Origin: Candidatus Poribacteria bacterium
GTDB lineage: Bacteria; Poribacteria; WGA-4E; WGA-3G
NCBI GenBank assembly: GCA_028820635.1
Contig: JAPPIG010000071.1
Coordinates: 92,508-156,507, forward strand
Reading direction: 5' to 3'
Length of the DNA: 64,000 nt
Shown here in pieces: positions 17,625 to 26,965 of this stretch (position 1 is its first letter; each line of letters begins with the position of its first letter). A program made the position numbers and the translations under genes. The notes under the pieces are model-generated. The model saw only the letters and a list, made by a program, of their open reading frames with translations, was not told where the DNA came from and did no database searches.

Positions 17625-18152
17625 TTATTCGTTTTCAAATTCAAGCTTCGCGAAACGGAGAAAAATACCGCCTCCCGGTCTTGCAAGAGGACCGTTGATA
17701 GCCAAACATGCGATGACATGTTTAGTCCCTGGTTCAGCACTTTCGGATACAACAACGCGTTGTGGCGTATTGAAACCTGAAGCAGCGCCGCGTCCAGACT
17801 CTCCAAAAGCTAAGTCAATTTCACCATTAACCCAAACTTCACCGTAGTCGTCAATACAGGTATGAAACCAAACCTTTGAACCAGCAACGGATTTTCCATC
17901 AACTTCTTCAGGAATGGTGACAGTAATCCGATACCAACCGAAACAGAGACCTGTTAAAACGATTTCTTGAATATTTTCACAAATTGCCCAACCAGAATCA
18001 TCATAATCTGCCAAGCGTGCTGGTGTTTCAGGCATCTGGTCAACTAAACCACCATTCGGTTCACCGGGGACAAGTCCTTCGGCAAAACGCCATTGTGCAT
18101 TTGTGAGTTCAAGATGTTCAGCATTTTCTAAATCGAGTTCAGCAATAATCAT
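17625..18152 (-). CDS. Galactose-binding-like beta-sandwich protein (GH2 sugar-binding-like)
   Basis: The 175-residue protein is a single jelly-roll domain similar to the sugar-binding domain of family 2 glycosidases: DSGWA, FGWYRITVTIPE, GSKVWFHTCIDDYGEVWVNGE and GGIFLRFAKLEF. It has no signal peptide and no catalytic domain, so it is probably a carbohydrate-binding or structural protein in the cytoplasm. GGAAGGAA precedes the ATG. It starts 13 bp after the MFS transporter gene and is almost certainly in its operon, suggesting a link to the transported substrate. The function is otherwise unknown. Confidence 0.7.
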   Translation of the reverse strand: MIIAELDLENAEHLELTNAQWRFAEGLVPGEPNGGLVDQMPETPARLADYDDSGWAICENIQEIVLTGLCFGWYRITVTIPEEVDGKSVAGSKVWFHTCIDDYGEVWVNGEIDLAFGESGRGAASGFNTPQRVVVSESAEPGTKHVIACLAINGPLARPGGGIFLRFAKLEFENE

Positions 18153-18165
18153 AGGTGTTCCTTCC

Positions 18166-19344
18166 TTACATTATATAAGTGTGCCAAAGTTTATAGGCTA
18201 TACTTGTTGAACAAATCAGGAAAAATCCTGCGACAATAAATGGTACATAAACAGAAATGTTAATTAAAAATCCACTTGCGACGTAACCGAGAAGAAATCC
18301 GGTGCTCCATGCTAAATGTGTTATCCCAACCCCGTGTCCCTTCTCGTCGGGATTAGTAAATTCGTTGATAAACCGCGGGATTGTGGTTGAAAGTGCCCAT
18401 GCAGCCCCCGCACCGAGTATCCCAAAGATTTCCAAGCCAACTAACGAGTTATGAAAGAATGCCAATCCAAAAGCGAGAATTGTAACGACTACATTTGCTA
18501 CTAAAGCAGGGATACGATGACCGACTGCATCACATATTTTTCCGGTAGCCAATTGACAGGCAAAAGCAAATAGTAAGCTGACAGCACCGTAATATCCAGT
18601 TGCTTTATCCCCCGCGATACGAAATATTAGGATCGGCATCAATAGGTTGACTGATCCCCAATAGTAGGTTGGGAAAACGCGCAGACCGATCAACATTTTA
18701 ATTTCCGATCTACGCCATAAGTTGGTATACTTTCCGATGTTTAAGGTTGATTTCCAAATTCCGCCTCGTTTCTGTTGACTGTTGCCAACATTTTGTTTGA
18801 GACGAGGTAAAAAGAGACACGCGCCAATAAACAGCAAACCCGACAGAAGGACTGCTCCTGTTCCGAAGGTTCTAAAGTTGATTCGATCAATTATCTCGCC
18901 AGCGATAGCGTTTCCAACAGCACTTCCGACAGTACTACTTATAAAGTATAGTCCTGTTGCCATTCCTAATTGCTTTGGTGACACCGAACTGATGAGATAC
19001 GATTGTCCTCCTGCTGTTTTGAATCCAGAAGCAATGCCTTCGTAGCATAGGATTCCCCAAATAAACAAAGGTATATGTGTAGTAAAAAGTCCTCCTATTA
19101 CAACAGCACCGGTCACCCCAATTAACAGTGTCGGTTTTCGTCCAAATCGGTCACTTAGTGTCCCACCAATAAGTGCCGTGATCCCACCGAGGCCGATAGG
19201 TATGGCACGCAATAACCCTGCGAAAAAAGGGTTTTCTCCTAAAACCGATTCGGCATATACCGGAAAGAACAGATGTACTGGTCCAGTAATCAAGCCGATC
19301 ACAAACACGATGAGACAGAGCGAAATAAATCCTCGTGTCCACAT
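18166..19344 (-). CDS. Major facilitator superfamily transporter
   Basis: The 392-residue membrane protein has about 12 predicted transmembrane helices. It has the MFS loop 2-3 signature GGTLSDRFGRKP (residues about 60-72) and a partial repeat in the second half (GKICDAVGHRIPA). The profile is that of small-molecule or drug efflux/uptake carriers; substrate unknown. The start codon has little SD. A jelly-roll protein gene follows 13 bp downstream, and the NuoEF-like gene ends 64 bp upstream. Confidence 0.9.
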   Translation of the reverse strand: MWTRGFISLCLIVFVIGLITGPVHLFFPVYAESVLGENPFFAGLLRAIPIGLGGITALIGGTLSDRFGRKPTLLIGVTGAVVIGGLFTTHIPLFIWGILCYEGIASGFKTAGGQSYLISSVSPKQLGMATGLYFISSTVGSAVGNAIAGEIIDRINFRTFGTGAVLLSGLLFIGACLFLPRLKQNVGNSQQKRGGIWKSTLNIGKYTNLWRRSEIKMLIGLRVFPTYYWGSVNLLMPILIFRIAGDKATGYYGAVSLLFAFACQLATGKICDAVGHRIPALVANVVVTILAFGLAFFHNSLVGLEIFGILGAGAAWALSTTIPRFINEFTNPDEKGHGVGITHLAWSTGFLLGYVASGFLINISVYVPFIVAGFFLICSTSIAYKLWHTYIM

Positions 19345-19408
19345 TAGAACATGCCAGAAAATGTGATCATAGTAGAAATCCTGTCCAACCTGTCAAATCA
19401 GTTTCAAT

Positions 19409-21037
19409 TTACGGATTTATTCGCATCAAAGTCTCTGTAATATTGGGTGCAGCGGTGCCAAGTCCACAAGCACTTGTTGCCTTCATCACTGCTCCAATTT
19501 CCGTAATCAGATCTTTTGATTTCTCGTTCAACGGTTCAGACAATAATTCTGTAAGCCGATGTGTGCCGATGCGGCATGGAAAACACTTTCCACAAGATTC
19601 TTCAGCGAAAAATTCCATTGCGTTGTGTGCTACATCAAGCATATCTCGTGTGTCATCAAACACCATAATACCTGCTGCACCCAGCATCGCGCCGACCTTT
19701 TGAAAACTCGGTTCGTCAATAGTGATGTCAAGGTCTTTTTCACCGATAAACCCACCTGATAACCCCGCAGATGTAATCGCTTGAATTGAGTGTCCTTCTA
19801 ACGGACCACCCGCCCATTCGTAAAGCAGTGTCTTTAGTGGAAGTCCAAATGGCACCTCGTAATTCCCAGGTCTTTGTATGTCACCTGAGAGACTGATGAT
19901 TTTTGTGCCTGCCAGATTTTTGTCGTAACTCAGGTTTTTATACCATTCTGCACCGTGTCGTAAAATCTGTGTAGCGGCGGCGAGTGTTTCCACATTGTTT
20001 ACCACGGTAGGTAGATTTTCAAAGCCGTGTGTCACAGGGTAAGGTGGTCGGTTTCTCGGAAAAGGATGTTTTCCTTCCAAACTGTTCAACAACGAACCTT
20101 CTTCACCACAGACGTAAGCACCCGCACCACGACGAATATAGATATGAAAACTAAACTGTTTTCCTAAAATCTCATCACCTATTAACCCTTCGGCTTCAGC
20201 TTCTGCAAGTGCCTGTTCAAGTATTTTTAAAGTTTCTGGATATTCATATCGAAGGTAGATAAAGCCTCGCGTCGCCCCTGTTGCGTAAGCGGCAAGTGTC
20301 ATCCCTTCAATTACCGTGTGAGGCGCATAATCGAGAATTACCCGATCCTTGAAACAACCTGGTTCACCTTCGTCTGCATTGCAGACAATCGTTTTCGGAT
20401 CACCGGGGGCATTCAGCACCGATTCCCACTTCATGCCTGTGGGGAATCCAGCACCACCTCTACCAGCAAGTTGACTCTCTTTTAGTATATCAATAACCTC
20501 TTCGGAGGTTAGGGATGTCACCGTGTGTTTTAGTCCTTCATAGCCACCTGTGCGTTGGTAGCCCTCAAGCGTCCTGCGGTTTGGTTCGCGAATCTCTGCA
20601 AAGATACATTCTTCGCTATCACCTGGGTATGGCGGCGGTAAAGGAGTGGGTTGGACAGAAAGCGCATCTGCTTGTTTTCCAGTGAGGACTTGATGCCCTT
20701 TTAGAACGGGGACACAATCATCGCATCTTCCTGCACACGGCATTGGGGTAGCCCCTTCGGTTTTGAGTGCCTCAAGGATTTCTAATCCACCCTGCAACCG
20801 ACAAACAGGTCCGGTACAAACGCGCGGCGCGCTCTGTCCTGGTGCTTCACGTGCAAAGTGATGGTAAAAGGTTAAGGTGCCGAAAAGTTCTGCAAGTGGA
20901 ATTCGAAATCCGATTGCAATATCACGGAGAGATGTTTCCGATATAAATCCATCCCTGTCATGGAACGCGTGTAATATGCTGAGCAATGGCGCGGGCGCGT
21001 CACGCCAGTCTGCAATCAGTTTTGCATTCGTTGGCAT
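19409..21037 (-). CDS. Fused NuoE-NuoF-like NADH-binding flavoprotein
   Basis: The 542-residue fusion combines an N-terminal NuoE-type thioredoxin-like [2Fe-2S] domain with a NuoF-type FMN/NADH domain. The NuoE domain has Cys at CTGPVC and CAGRCDDC. The NuoF domain has the glycine-rich GRGGAGFPTGMKW and CNADEGEPGCFKDR blocks. The C-terminal [4Fe-4S] site is SCGKCFPC plus a later Cys in ACGLG. Such fusions (HoxF/FdsB/HndC-like) feed electrons between NADH and a hydrogenase, formate dehydrogenase or other partner. No complex I or catalytic partner gene is adjacent, so the partner is unknown. GGAGAG precedes the ATG. Confidence 0.92.
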   Translation of the reverse strand: MPTNAKLIADWRDAPAPLLSILHAFHDRDGFISETSLRDIAIGFRIPLAELFGTLTFYHHFAREAPGQSAPRVCTGPVCRLQGGLEILEALKTEGATPMPCAGRCDDCVPVLKGHQVLTGKQADALSVQPTPLPPPYPGDSEECIFAEIREPNRRTLEGYQRTGGYEGLKHTVTSLTSEEVIDILKESQLAGRGGAGFPTGMKWESVLNAPGDPKTIVCNADEGEPGCFKDRVILDYAPHTVIEGMTLAAYATGATRGFIYLRYEYPETLKILEQALAEAEAEGLIGDEILGKQFSFHIYIRRGAGAYVCGEEGSLLNSLEGKHPFPRNRPPYPVTHGFENLPTVVNNVETLAAATQILRHGAEWYKNLSYDKNLAGTKIISLSGDIQRPGNYEVPFGLPLKTLLYEWAGGPLEGHSIQAITSAGLSGGFIGEKDLDITIDEPSFQKVGAMLGAAGIMVFDDTRDMLDVAHNAMEFFAEESCGKCFPCRIGTHRLTELLSEPLNEKSKDLITEIGAVMKATSACGLGTAAPNITETLMRINP

Positions 21038-21399
21038 CTATCTCTCCAATTGCATTGGTAAATATCTGGTTGGACTCCGATATATGGTGAATTATTGAAA
21101 TAATTATACATGCCACATGTAGGAGCGATCTCCGAATCGCGACAAAACACTTTGATAGTCGGGAATCGGAGTTCCCTCCTACAGATCAATACTGGTCTAA
21201 TAAATTCAAAAATCTACCATAATATGTTCTAAATGCAAACATCATTCATAGAAATTGGGTCTGTAATTAGAGTATCAGATTTTCAAGTTATGGTCAACTT
21301 TTTTCAGGGTTATTTAGTTTTCCATATTTCTGGCGCATTTTATCACATCCGTTAATGATTTGATATTATCGTAGGTTGGGTTGAGGGTCGAAACCCCAT

Positions 21400-21430
21400 A
21401 AATCAACGGTATGAATGCCATCAGGCATTC
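21400..21430. repeat. Dispersed hairpin repeat, copy 1
   Basis: A 20-bp sequence beginning AAATCAACGG (21400-21419) recurs exactly at 58866-58885. In both places it leads into a GAATGC.../...GCATTC hairpin followed by CCCC. Here the hairpin is GAATGCC-ATCA-GGCATTC (21413-21430). Confidence 0.6.
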
Positions 21431-21470
21431 CCCGGGTGTCAACTTAAGCAATTTTCAAACAGGGAAAACC

Positions 21471-21643
21471 CTCTTGAGCCCCGTCGGGGCGGTATGTTTA
21501 TAGAAAACGGATAATCCATCTCTTGAGCCCCGTAGGGGCGGTATGTTGTCGCCTCAGTCCACCAGTCAGATATGTCGTTCCTACGGAACTCAAGAGGCGG
21601 TGGGTAACATATTTCTATAAACATAGCGTCCCTACGGGACTAA
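21471..21643. repeat. Palindromic repeat island A (four units)
   Basis: There are four related units of about 26-35 bp at 21471-21505, 21520-21547, 21571-21596 and 21614-21643, in alternating orientations. Each has a small GC-rich palindrome (for example GTCCCTACGGGAC or GCCCCGTAGGGGC) next to ATATGTTTATAGA or its complement. The same family forms island B at 55664-55837. Confidence 0.7.
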
Positions 21644-22035
21644 ATATGGGACAGTTTCAATCACTATAAGGGTTGAGAAGCACTCGCCAAAACGTAGATG
21701 TCTTCTTAAGTTGACACCTATGGGTTGAGGGCCGAAACCCATAGGTGTCAACTTAAGAAAAAATGCTGTATTTTCTCTTGTTGGAGGGCTTTGTAAGCCC
21801 GATATTGTGAGACCTAACCAATAAAATCGGGGTTGAAAACCCCTCCAACAATGGGAAATATCCTTAAGTTGACACTTATGGGGTTGAGGACCGAAACCCA
21901 ACATGTAACGCTTTACATACAGGAAATGTTGGGTTTCACCTGCGGTTCAACCCAACCTACGATATAAACTTTCAGTAACACCCATCAATTGATAATTCTT
22001 AAAACTAAATAACCCTAACTTTTTTGTGTACTAAG

Positions 22036-22828
22036 CAGGGTAATTTAGTTTTATGTTTTTCGGGCAGTTTCTATCACAGTTGTTAATATTATGTATAGCA
22101 GATGTAGCTTGACTTGCATGCTACATCTGCTATACTTCACTTTAAAACTACCCTATTTGAGGTGAATAATGACAAGAGATGTATCTTGCCACTTGATAGA
22201 TATGTTAGCAAAACTTAGAGACCCACGCAAGGATAAAGGGAAACGACATCCGCTAAAATCAATCCTCGCACTACTCGTCTGCGATTGAGAAACTTTTTCA
22301 AGACATACCTGATACGCTTTCTGATGACACGACACATCCTATTTTGACAGACCGTATTCACATTCACGAGACAGTTGAAAAATCGCAAGGTAGACTACAA
22401 ACAAGGTGTTTGAGAGCAAGCACAAGTCTCAATGACTATCTGGACTGGCTGGGTGTAGCACAAGTCATCCAATATCGTTATATTTACAAAAACCTGAAAA
22501 CAGGAGAAGAAACACACAAAGTTCACTATGGGATAACAAGTCTAAGTCCCGAAGCAGCATCTGCAAAGCGCTTACTTGCTTTACGGCGTGGACATTGGTC
22601 AATAGAGAACAAGTCCCACTGGATGGGGACACGCTGCTCGGAGAAGATGCCTCTCCTGTCAGATGCGGTGCTATTCCAGAAGTTATGGCAGCATTACGCA
22701 ATACGGCATTATCCGTATTCCGATTTGCAGGGTATACGGCTATTTCTGATACAATCAAATATCTTGCTTCAAAACCTAAACTCGCAGTTAATATGATAAA
22801 ATAAGAATCTATAAAACTAAATGATCCT
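22036..22828. mobile_element. ISAs1-type insertion sequence remnant
   Basis: The left end AGGGTAATTTAGTTTT (22037-22052) and right end (22813-22828, complement AGGATCATTTAGTTTT) form a 14/16 inverted repeat. They enclose a degraded ISAs1-family transposase. At about 793 bp it is shorter than a full ISAs1 element (about 1.2 kb), owing to loss of the transposase middle. No flanking direct repeat is visible. It abuts the MITE at 21305-22016, which has the same ends. Confidence 0.75.
22169..22804 (+). pseudogene. Broken ISAs1-family transposase
   Basis: Three pieces of one transposase are visible. The N-terminus from ATG 22169 (LIDMLAKLRDPRKDKGKRHP, typical of ISAs1 'DPRR..GKRHPL') reads to a TGA at 22286. 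A second piece in another frame (about 22286-22615) has VEKSQGRLQTR, NDYLDWLGV, ITSLSPEAAS and RRGHWSIENKSHW. A third, frame-shifted piece (about 22615-22804) has GEDASPVRCG and PEVMAALRNTALSVFRFAGY. The central DDE part of the protein is missing. At about 210 residues versus about 380 for intact relatives, it cannot be active. Confidence 0.85.
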
Positions 22829-22851
22829 GGAGTTCAATAATCCTACCTCAT

Positions 22852-22881
22852 TTGACATTCGTTCAGCAGATATGTTATTAT
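22852..22881 (+). promoter_or_regulatory. Sigma-70-type promoter for the AlkC-like gene
   Basis: TTGACA (22852-22857) is followed after 18 bp by TATTAT (22876-22881). It lies about 100 nt before the ATG at 22982, just outside the transposase remnant. Confidence 0.6.
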
Positions 22882-22981
22882 TTTCACCACAGACGGTATC
22901 CATCTGTTTTGGAAGGAATATCACACTAAACATAATAGTTGAAATTCTCTGTGGACTTTGAGGATATAATAGAGGTAGTCA

Positions 22982-24160
22982 ATGGCTCAGATACCACAAC
23001 AAACACTTTTCGATCTGACACAAGATGGCTTAGTTATTGGTGAAAAAATTCAGCGTATCTATCCTGAATTTGATGTGTCCACTTTTGTTATGGACGTTCG
23101 GAAAGAGATGGAGGGACAGACGATTTACAACGTGACGAAAGCCATCGGACGTGTATTACGCCATCACCTTCCCCAAAACTATTCTGAGGCACTTGCCATC
23201 TTAATGAATTATGTTGATGCCGAAGCCATACCAATACCGACATCATATCCCACCGCTGAAACTGAGACGTGTCTGAGACCGATTTCCCACTTCATCCGTT
23301 TATACGGACTTGCTAATTTTGACGCATCTCTGGATGCTTTCGCTCTACTCTCAAAATACCGCTGCACTCGCGGCGGAGAAATCCGTGAGTTTATCATTAA
23401 AGACGCTAATCGATGTTTTCAACGTTTTAGTGAATGGGTCAAAGACGAAAATGCAAACCTTCGTTTGTTTGTTGCTGCTGCCCTTTGCACACGTGGCACA
23501 TGGCAAAAATGGTTGCGTCCGTTTATTCAAGACCCGCAGCCAATTTTGGCACTTTTGGAAACACTAAAAGATGACCCTGATGCACGCGTTCGAGAGCACG
23601 TTGCAAAAGATATGCGCGACATTGTGAAGGACTATCCAGAAATAGGATATACTACGTTGGAACAATGGAGTCAGGACGGTAGCGCAGAAACAGAGAAGAT
23701 TCTTCGGCAAGCACTTAAATATCAAGTGAAGATTGGTGATAAACGCGCTTATAAATTACTCGGTTTAGGAATGCCGCAGGAGTTAGGAAAGGCGGAAATT
23801 GCTTTAATTGAATTGCAGTCTGAATCCCAAAGCCAACCAATCAACGTACCATTTCGTTTTTCGTTTAGTTTTCAAAGTGGATCTGATGAACCCCAAACGA
23901 TTCTTACTTACTATATAATCGCCTATAAACGCCCAACTGGACACATCACGCGCAAACGCTATCGATTCAGTCAGAGGAAGTTGAAACCGAAACAACGCGT
24001 TGCTTACGAAAAATCCCTTTTTCCTTTGCCATCGCTAAAGCAGTTTGATGACGGGAAAGCGTGCCTCGGATGGCATCGTTTTGAACTTGAGGTGAACGGT
24101 GATGTGATTGGCGGCTTTGATTTTGAAGTGACTGCACCAAAAGATCATAAGCATAGTTAA
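22982..24160 (+). CDS. AlkC-like DNA alkylation repair glycosylase
   Basis: The 392-residue protein consists of HEAT-like helical repeats (about residues 20-270; for example ENANLRLFVAAAL, DPDARVREHVAKDM) followed by an Ig-like beta domain (about 285-385: FRFSFSFQSG, YYIIAYKRPTG, HRFELEVNGDVIGGFDFEV). That combination is characteristic of AlkC, a glycosylase removing cationic N-alkylated bases such as N3-methyladenine. AlkD relatives lack the Ig-like domain. The start is the ATG at 22982, with weak SD (GAGGTAGTCA). A PhyH gene follows 57 bp downstream, possibly on the same transcript. Confidence 0.8.
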   Translation: MAQIPQQTLFDLTQDGLVIGEKIQRIYPEFDVSTFVMDVRKEMEGQTIYNVTKAIGRVLRHHLPQNYSEALAILMNYVDAEAIPIPTSYPTAETETCLRPISHFIRLYGLANFDASLDAFALLSKYRCTRGGEIREFIIKDANRCFQRFSEWVKDENANLRLFVAAALCTRGTWQKWLRPFIQDPQPILALLETLKDDPDARVREHVAKDMRDIVKDYPEIGYTTLEQWSQDGSAETEKILRQALKYQVKIGDKRAYKLLGLGMPQELGKAEIALIELQSESQSQPINVPFRFSFSFQSGSDEPQTILTYYIIAYKRPTGHITRKRYRFSQRKLKPKQRVAYEKSLFPLPSLKQFDDGKACLGWHRFELEVNGDVIGGFDFEVTAPKDHKHS

Positions 24161-24217
24161 ACCTATAATTATTGACTGCGTGAAAACAACACCTTGGCAT
24201 TAGGAGGAATTCTGTAA

Positions 24218-24958
24218 ATGACAGGTGAAGAAAAATTTAAAGTTGACCTTGAAGGGTATCTCGTCATTAAGAATGTTTTGACTAAAGATGAAGTCGCAGA
24301 AATGAACGCCTTTATTGACAAAGGTGAAACAAATGGACGACCAAGTCTTTGGGGAGAACCGTTTAAGAATCTGATTGACCATCCAAAAATACTTCCATAC
24401 CTTATTGAATTGTTGGGACCACATGTGCGTCTGGATCACGATTATGCACTCTTCATGGATACAGGCGGTAAAAGGGGTGGATTGCATGGGGGTGAAGATG
24501 GTGGACACGCACGTGGAAACGTAGGCGATCATTGGTATAAGTATCGTGACGGAGTCATGCGGAACGGATTATGTGTTATGACATACAATTTGGCAGATGC
24601 CCCTGAAGGTGCTGGCGGGTTTGCCTGTATCCCAGCGAGTCATAAAAGTAACTTCGCACCAGAAATTCCGAGAGAGGTTCGCAGTTTTGAACGTGCAGCA
24701 CATTATGTCGTTCAACCACCGCTTGAAGCAGGGGATGTGCTGTTTTTCACTGAAGCACTTATTCATGGCACAATGCCATGGACAGCAACGCATCAGCGGC
24801 GTGCCTTGCTATATAAATATAGTCCTGGACATTCCGCGTGGTCAGGGAATTACTACGACATTAGCCAATATACCGACTTGACCGAACAACAGATACGGAT
24901 GCTTCTGCCGCCTTCTATCGGTCGGAGGCCGCGCGTTGTAGAACAAAGGGAAAATTAA
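24218..24958 (+). CDS. Phytanoyl-CoA dioxygenase (PhyH) family protein, copy 3
   Basis: This 246-residue putative Fe(II)/2-oxoglutarate oxygenase belongs to a different PhyH subgroup from the pair at 2829-4619. Its N-terminus is DLEGYLVIKNVLTKDE. The proximal metal region is GGLHGGEDGG (about residues 85-94), with an acidic residue spaced from His unlike the simple HxD. The distal part is LIHGTMPW with RRALLYKYSPGHSAW. GAGGAATTC lies upstream of the ATG. It has a close tandem duplicate 35 bp downstream (24994-25728). Substrate unknown. Confidence 0.88.
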   Translation: MTGEEKFKVDLEGYLVIKNVLTKDEVAEMNAFIDKGETNGRPSLWGEPFKNLIDHPKILPYLIELLGPHVRLDHDYALFMDTGGKRGGLHGGEDGGHARGNVGDHWYKYRDGVMRNGLCVMTYNLADAPEGAGGFACIPASHKSNFAPEIPREVRSFERAAHYVVQPPLEAGDVLFFTEALIHGTMPWTATHQRRALLYKYSPGHSAWSGNYYDISQYTDLTEQQIRMLLPPSIGRRPRVVEQREN

Positions 24959-24993
24959 CTGATAACTACCACATTGAAAGGAATTCAAATCCA

Positions 24994-25728
24994 ATGACAG
25001 GTGAAGAAAAATTTGCTGTAGACCTTGAGGGTTATCTGATAATAAAAGACGTTTTGACAGATGATGAAGTCGCAGAGATGAACGCTTTTATTGACAAAGG
25101 TGAAATGCAGGGAGCTCCGAGTCTGTGGGGAGAACCGTTTAAACGGCTCATTGATCATCCGAAAATTCTACCCTATCTTGTAGAGATGTTGGGTCCAAAT
25201 GTCCGCCTTGATCACGATTATCCTATTTTTATGAAAGATGGTGACGGGCGCGGTGGACTCCACGGTGGTGAAGATGGTGGTCGTCCTGGTGGTCCCGAAG
25301 GGGATCACTGGTACAAGTATCGGGACGGTGTAATGCGTAATGGGTTGTGCGTAATGACTTATAATCTTGCTGATGCTCCCGAAGGTGCAGGCGGGTTTGC
25401 ATGCATTCCAGGAAGTCATAAAAGCAATTTTTTGAGAGAAATACCACCAGACGTTCGCAATTTTGAGCGTCCAGTACACTATGTTGTTCAGCCGGCCCTT
25501 GGAGCAGGAGATGTGTTGTTTTTCACGGAGGCACTTGTTCACGGGACAATGCCATGGAAAGCGGGACATCAACGTCGTTCTTTGTTATACAAATACAGTC
25601 CGGGACATTCCGCGTGGTCTGGAAATTATTACGACATCAGCAAATATGGAGAATTAACCGATCAACAGAAACGGATGCTGATGGCGCCTTCAATTGGTGG
25701 AAGACCCCGCGTCGTAGATTCGAATTGA
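24994..25728 (+). CDS. Phytanoyl-CoA dioxygenase (PhyH) family protein, copy 4
   Basis: This 244-residue tandem duplicate of the gene at 24218 shares near-identical blocks, such as YKYRDGVMRNGLCVMTYNLA and EGAGGFACIP. It has the same GLHGGEDGG and VHGTMPW metal-site regions. Differences cluster in the mid-region (DGDGRGG versus DTGGKRGG) and the C-terminal tail. GAAAGGAATTC precedes the ATG. The pair and the ankyrin gene 29 bp further on are tightly spaced and probably one operon. Substrate unknown. Confidence 0.88.
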   Translation: MTGEEKFAVDLEGYLIIKDVLTDDEVAEMNAFIDKGEMQGAPSLWGEPFKRLIDHPKILPYLVEMLGPNVRLDHDYPIFMKDGDGRGGLHGGEDGGRPGGPEGDHWYKYRDGVMRNGLCVMTYNLADAPEGAGGFACIPGSHKSNFLREIPPDVRNFERPVHYVVQPALGAGDVLFFTEALVHGTMPWKAGHQRRSLLYKYSPGHSAWSGNYYDISKYGELTDQQKRMLMAPSIGGRPRVVDSN

Positions 25729-25757
25729 GAAGAAACCACTAAAATGAGGACTGTGTA

Positions 25758-26924
25758 ATGCCAAAAACCCAACTGACAGGCAAACAGAGCGACTTTCTTA
25801 AAATCGTTGTTGCTGCGGCAGGTCGTGGTGACCTTGAGGCAGTTCGGCAATTTTTAGAATACAAACCTGAATGGCTTCACACTATCGGTTCGCATGGCAG
25901 AACGATGCTGTGGGAAGCAGCATATCGCGGTAAGTTGGAAGTCGTTAAATTTCTGGTAGAACAAGGTGCCGATATGAATCTTCCAGGTTGCCACCTTAGC
26001 CAACACGATCTTGAAATAACGCCTTACTGTGTTGCGCGGCACGAAGGACGCGACGAGGTCGCGGATTATCTGTTACAGCAAGGTGCAATAGTTGATATTC
26101 ATACTGCTGCCTATCTTGGTGATTTTGATACGACGCTTTCGCTCCTTGATAACGATCCCAATCTTGTCAATAGCGGATACCTTCAATCTGAGATGCTGCC
26201 GTCAGGAGAACTAGACTCATTTGAATACCGAGATACCGAGTGGGCTACACCGCTCTGCTATGCTATCGTTGGAGGAAACATACGGATTGTTGAATTGCTT
26301 ATCTCAAGGGGTGCAATAATTGAATCGCACAGTAAACTCTTGCTGGATCACGCTGTATCTGCAGATAGAGTAGACATAGTTAAATTACTATTCGAAAATG
26401 GTGCCGATCCAAGCGAAGCACCGAGAATTTATGATGATAATTCTGAGATGAGTGTGCTGCTCAAGTCTCATGGAGTCCCGTCCAAGGACATAAACGCCTT
26501 TGACTGGATGGGTTGGCCTCCACTTCCTTATGCATGCCGTGGGGATAAAGGCGAACATCCCGAAAAAGTTTTGAGCCTTTTGAAACTCGGTGCGGATATT
26601 GATGTCCGAAGTAGCAAAGGGAAAACAGCCCTGCACTGTGCTGCAAAGGCAGGATTTCTCAAAGTCATCAATGTGTTGTTAGAAAATGATGCGACTATTG
26701 ATGCTATTGACAACAATGGTGAAACGCCTCTGTATGAGGCGATCCGATCCACAATAAAGAATCGTGAAAAGCAGCGTGCTGCTTTAGAAGCGTTGCTCAT
26801 CAAAGGTGCAAATCCCAATGTCAAAAACCGTAGAGGGTTAACGCCGCTACAAGTTGCTCAGCAAATGCGAAGGACAGATGCCGAAGAAGTCGTTGAAATA
26901 TTGAAAAAGTATGGTGCCACCTAA
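25758..26924 (+). CDS. Ankyrin-repeat protein
   Basis: The 388-residue protein is built from about nine ankyrin repeats, for example GRTMLWEAAYRGKLEVVKFL, TPLCYAIVGGNIRIVELLI, GKTALHCAAKAGFLKVINVLL and GETPLYEAI...LEALLIKGANP. There is no signal peptide or membrane segment, so it should be a cytoplasmic protein-binding scaffold. Sponge symbionts often carry many ankyrin proteins thought to affect host phagocytosis, but without an export signal that role is speculative here. It sits between two PhyH genes and an AAC(3)-like acetyltransferase gene, all on the plus strand with short gaps. Confidence 0.9.
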   Translation: MPKTQLTGKQSDFLKIVVAAAGRGDLEAVRQFLEYKPEWLHTIGSHGRTMLWEAAYRGKLEVVKFLVEQGADMNLPGCHLSQHDLEITPYCVARHEGRDEVADYLLQQGAIVDIHTAAYLGDFDTTLSLLDNDPNLVNSGYLQSEMLPSGELDSFEYRDTEWATPLCYAIVGGNIRIVELLISRGAIIESHSKLLLDHAVSADRVDIVKLLFENGADPSEAPRIYDDNSEMSVLLKSHGVPSKDINAFDWMGWPPLPYACRGDKGEHPEKVLSLLKLGADIDVRSSKGKTALHCAAKAGFLKVINVLLENDATIDAIDNNGETPLYEAIRSTIKNREKQRAALEALLIKGANPNVKNRRGLTPLQVAQQMRRTDAEEVVEILKKYGAT

Positions 26925-26965
26925 TTGCTGAATCCACTTTGGTTTTGGAATCTGACTTTGTTAAA

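Larger units (their letters stand above)
21305..22016. mobile_element. 712-bp MITE with ISAs1-like ends and 8-bp target duplication
   Basis: The perfect 16-bp inverted repeats AGGGTTATTTAGTTTT (21306-21321) and its complement (22001-22016) are bordered by the direct repeat AACTTTTT (21297-21304 and 22017-22024). The ends match those of the adjacent transposase remnant (22037-22052), and the 8-bp duplication fits ISAs1 elements. The interior has no transposase. It is filled with palindromic repeat units (21471-21643) and inverted copies of AGGTGTCAACTTAAG near 21436, 21704 and 21743. Confidence 0.75.
21038..22168. other. Long intergenic region packed with repeats
   Basis: No coding gene is supported. 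From left to right it holds: a paired motif of the form 'CTCCTACA...' with inverted sequence at 21118-21185; the inverted-repeat MITE 21305-22016, with internal palindromic repeats; and the left part of the ISAs1-type remnant from 22036. Short minus-strand open frames in this stretch are read-throughs of the palindromes and are not credible genes. Confidence 0.6.

Noticed and set aside
21471-21643. CRISPR array
   Set aside because: Units alternate in orientation, vary in spacing and length, and no cas genes are present.
22344-22796. Functional small gene
   Set aside because: It is an internal piece of the ISAs1 transposase continuing in another frame at about 22615.
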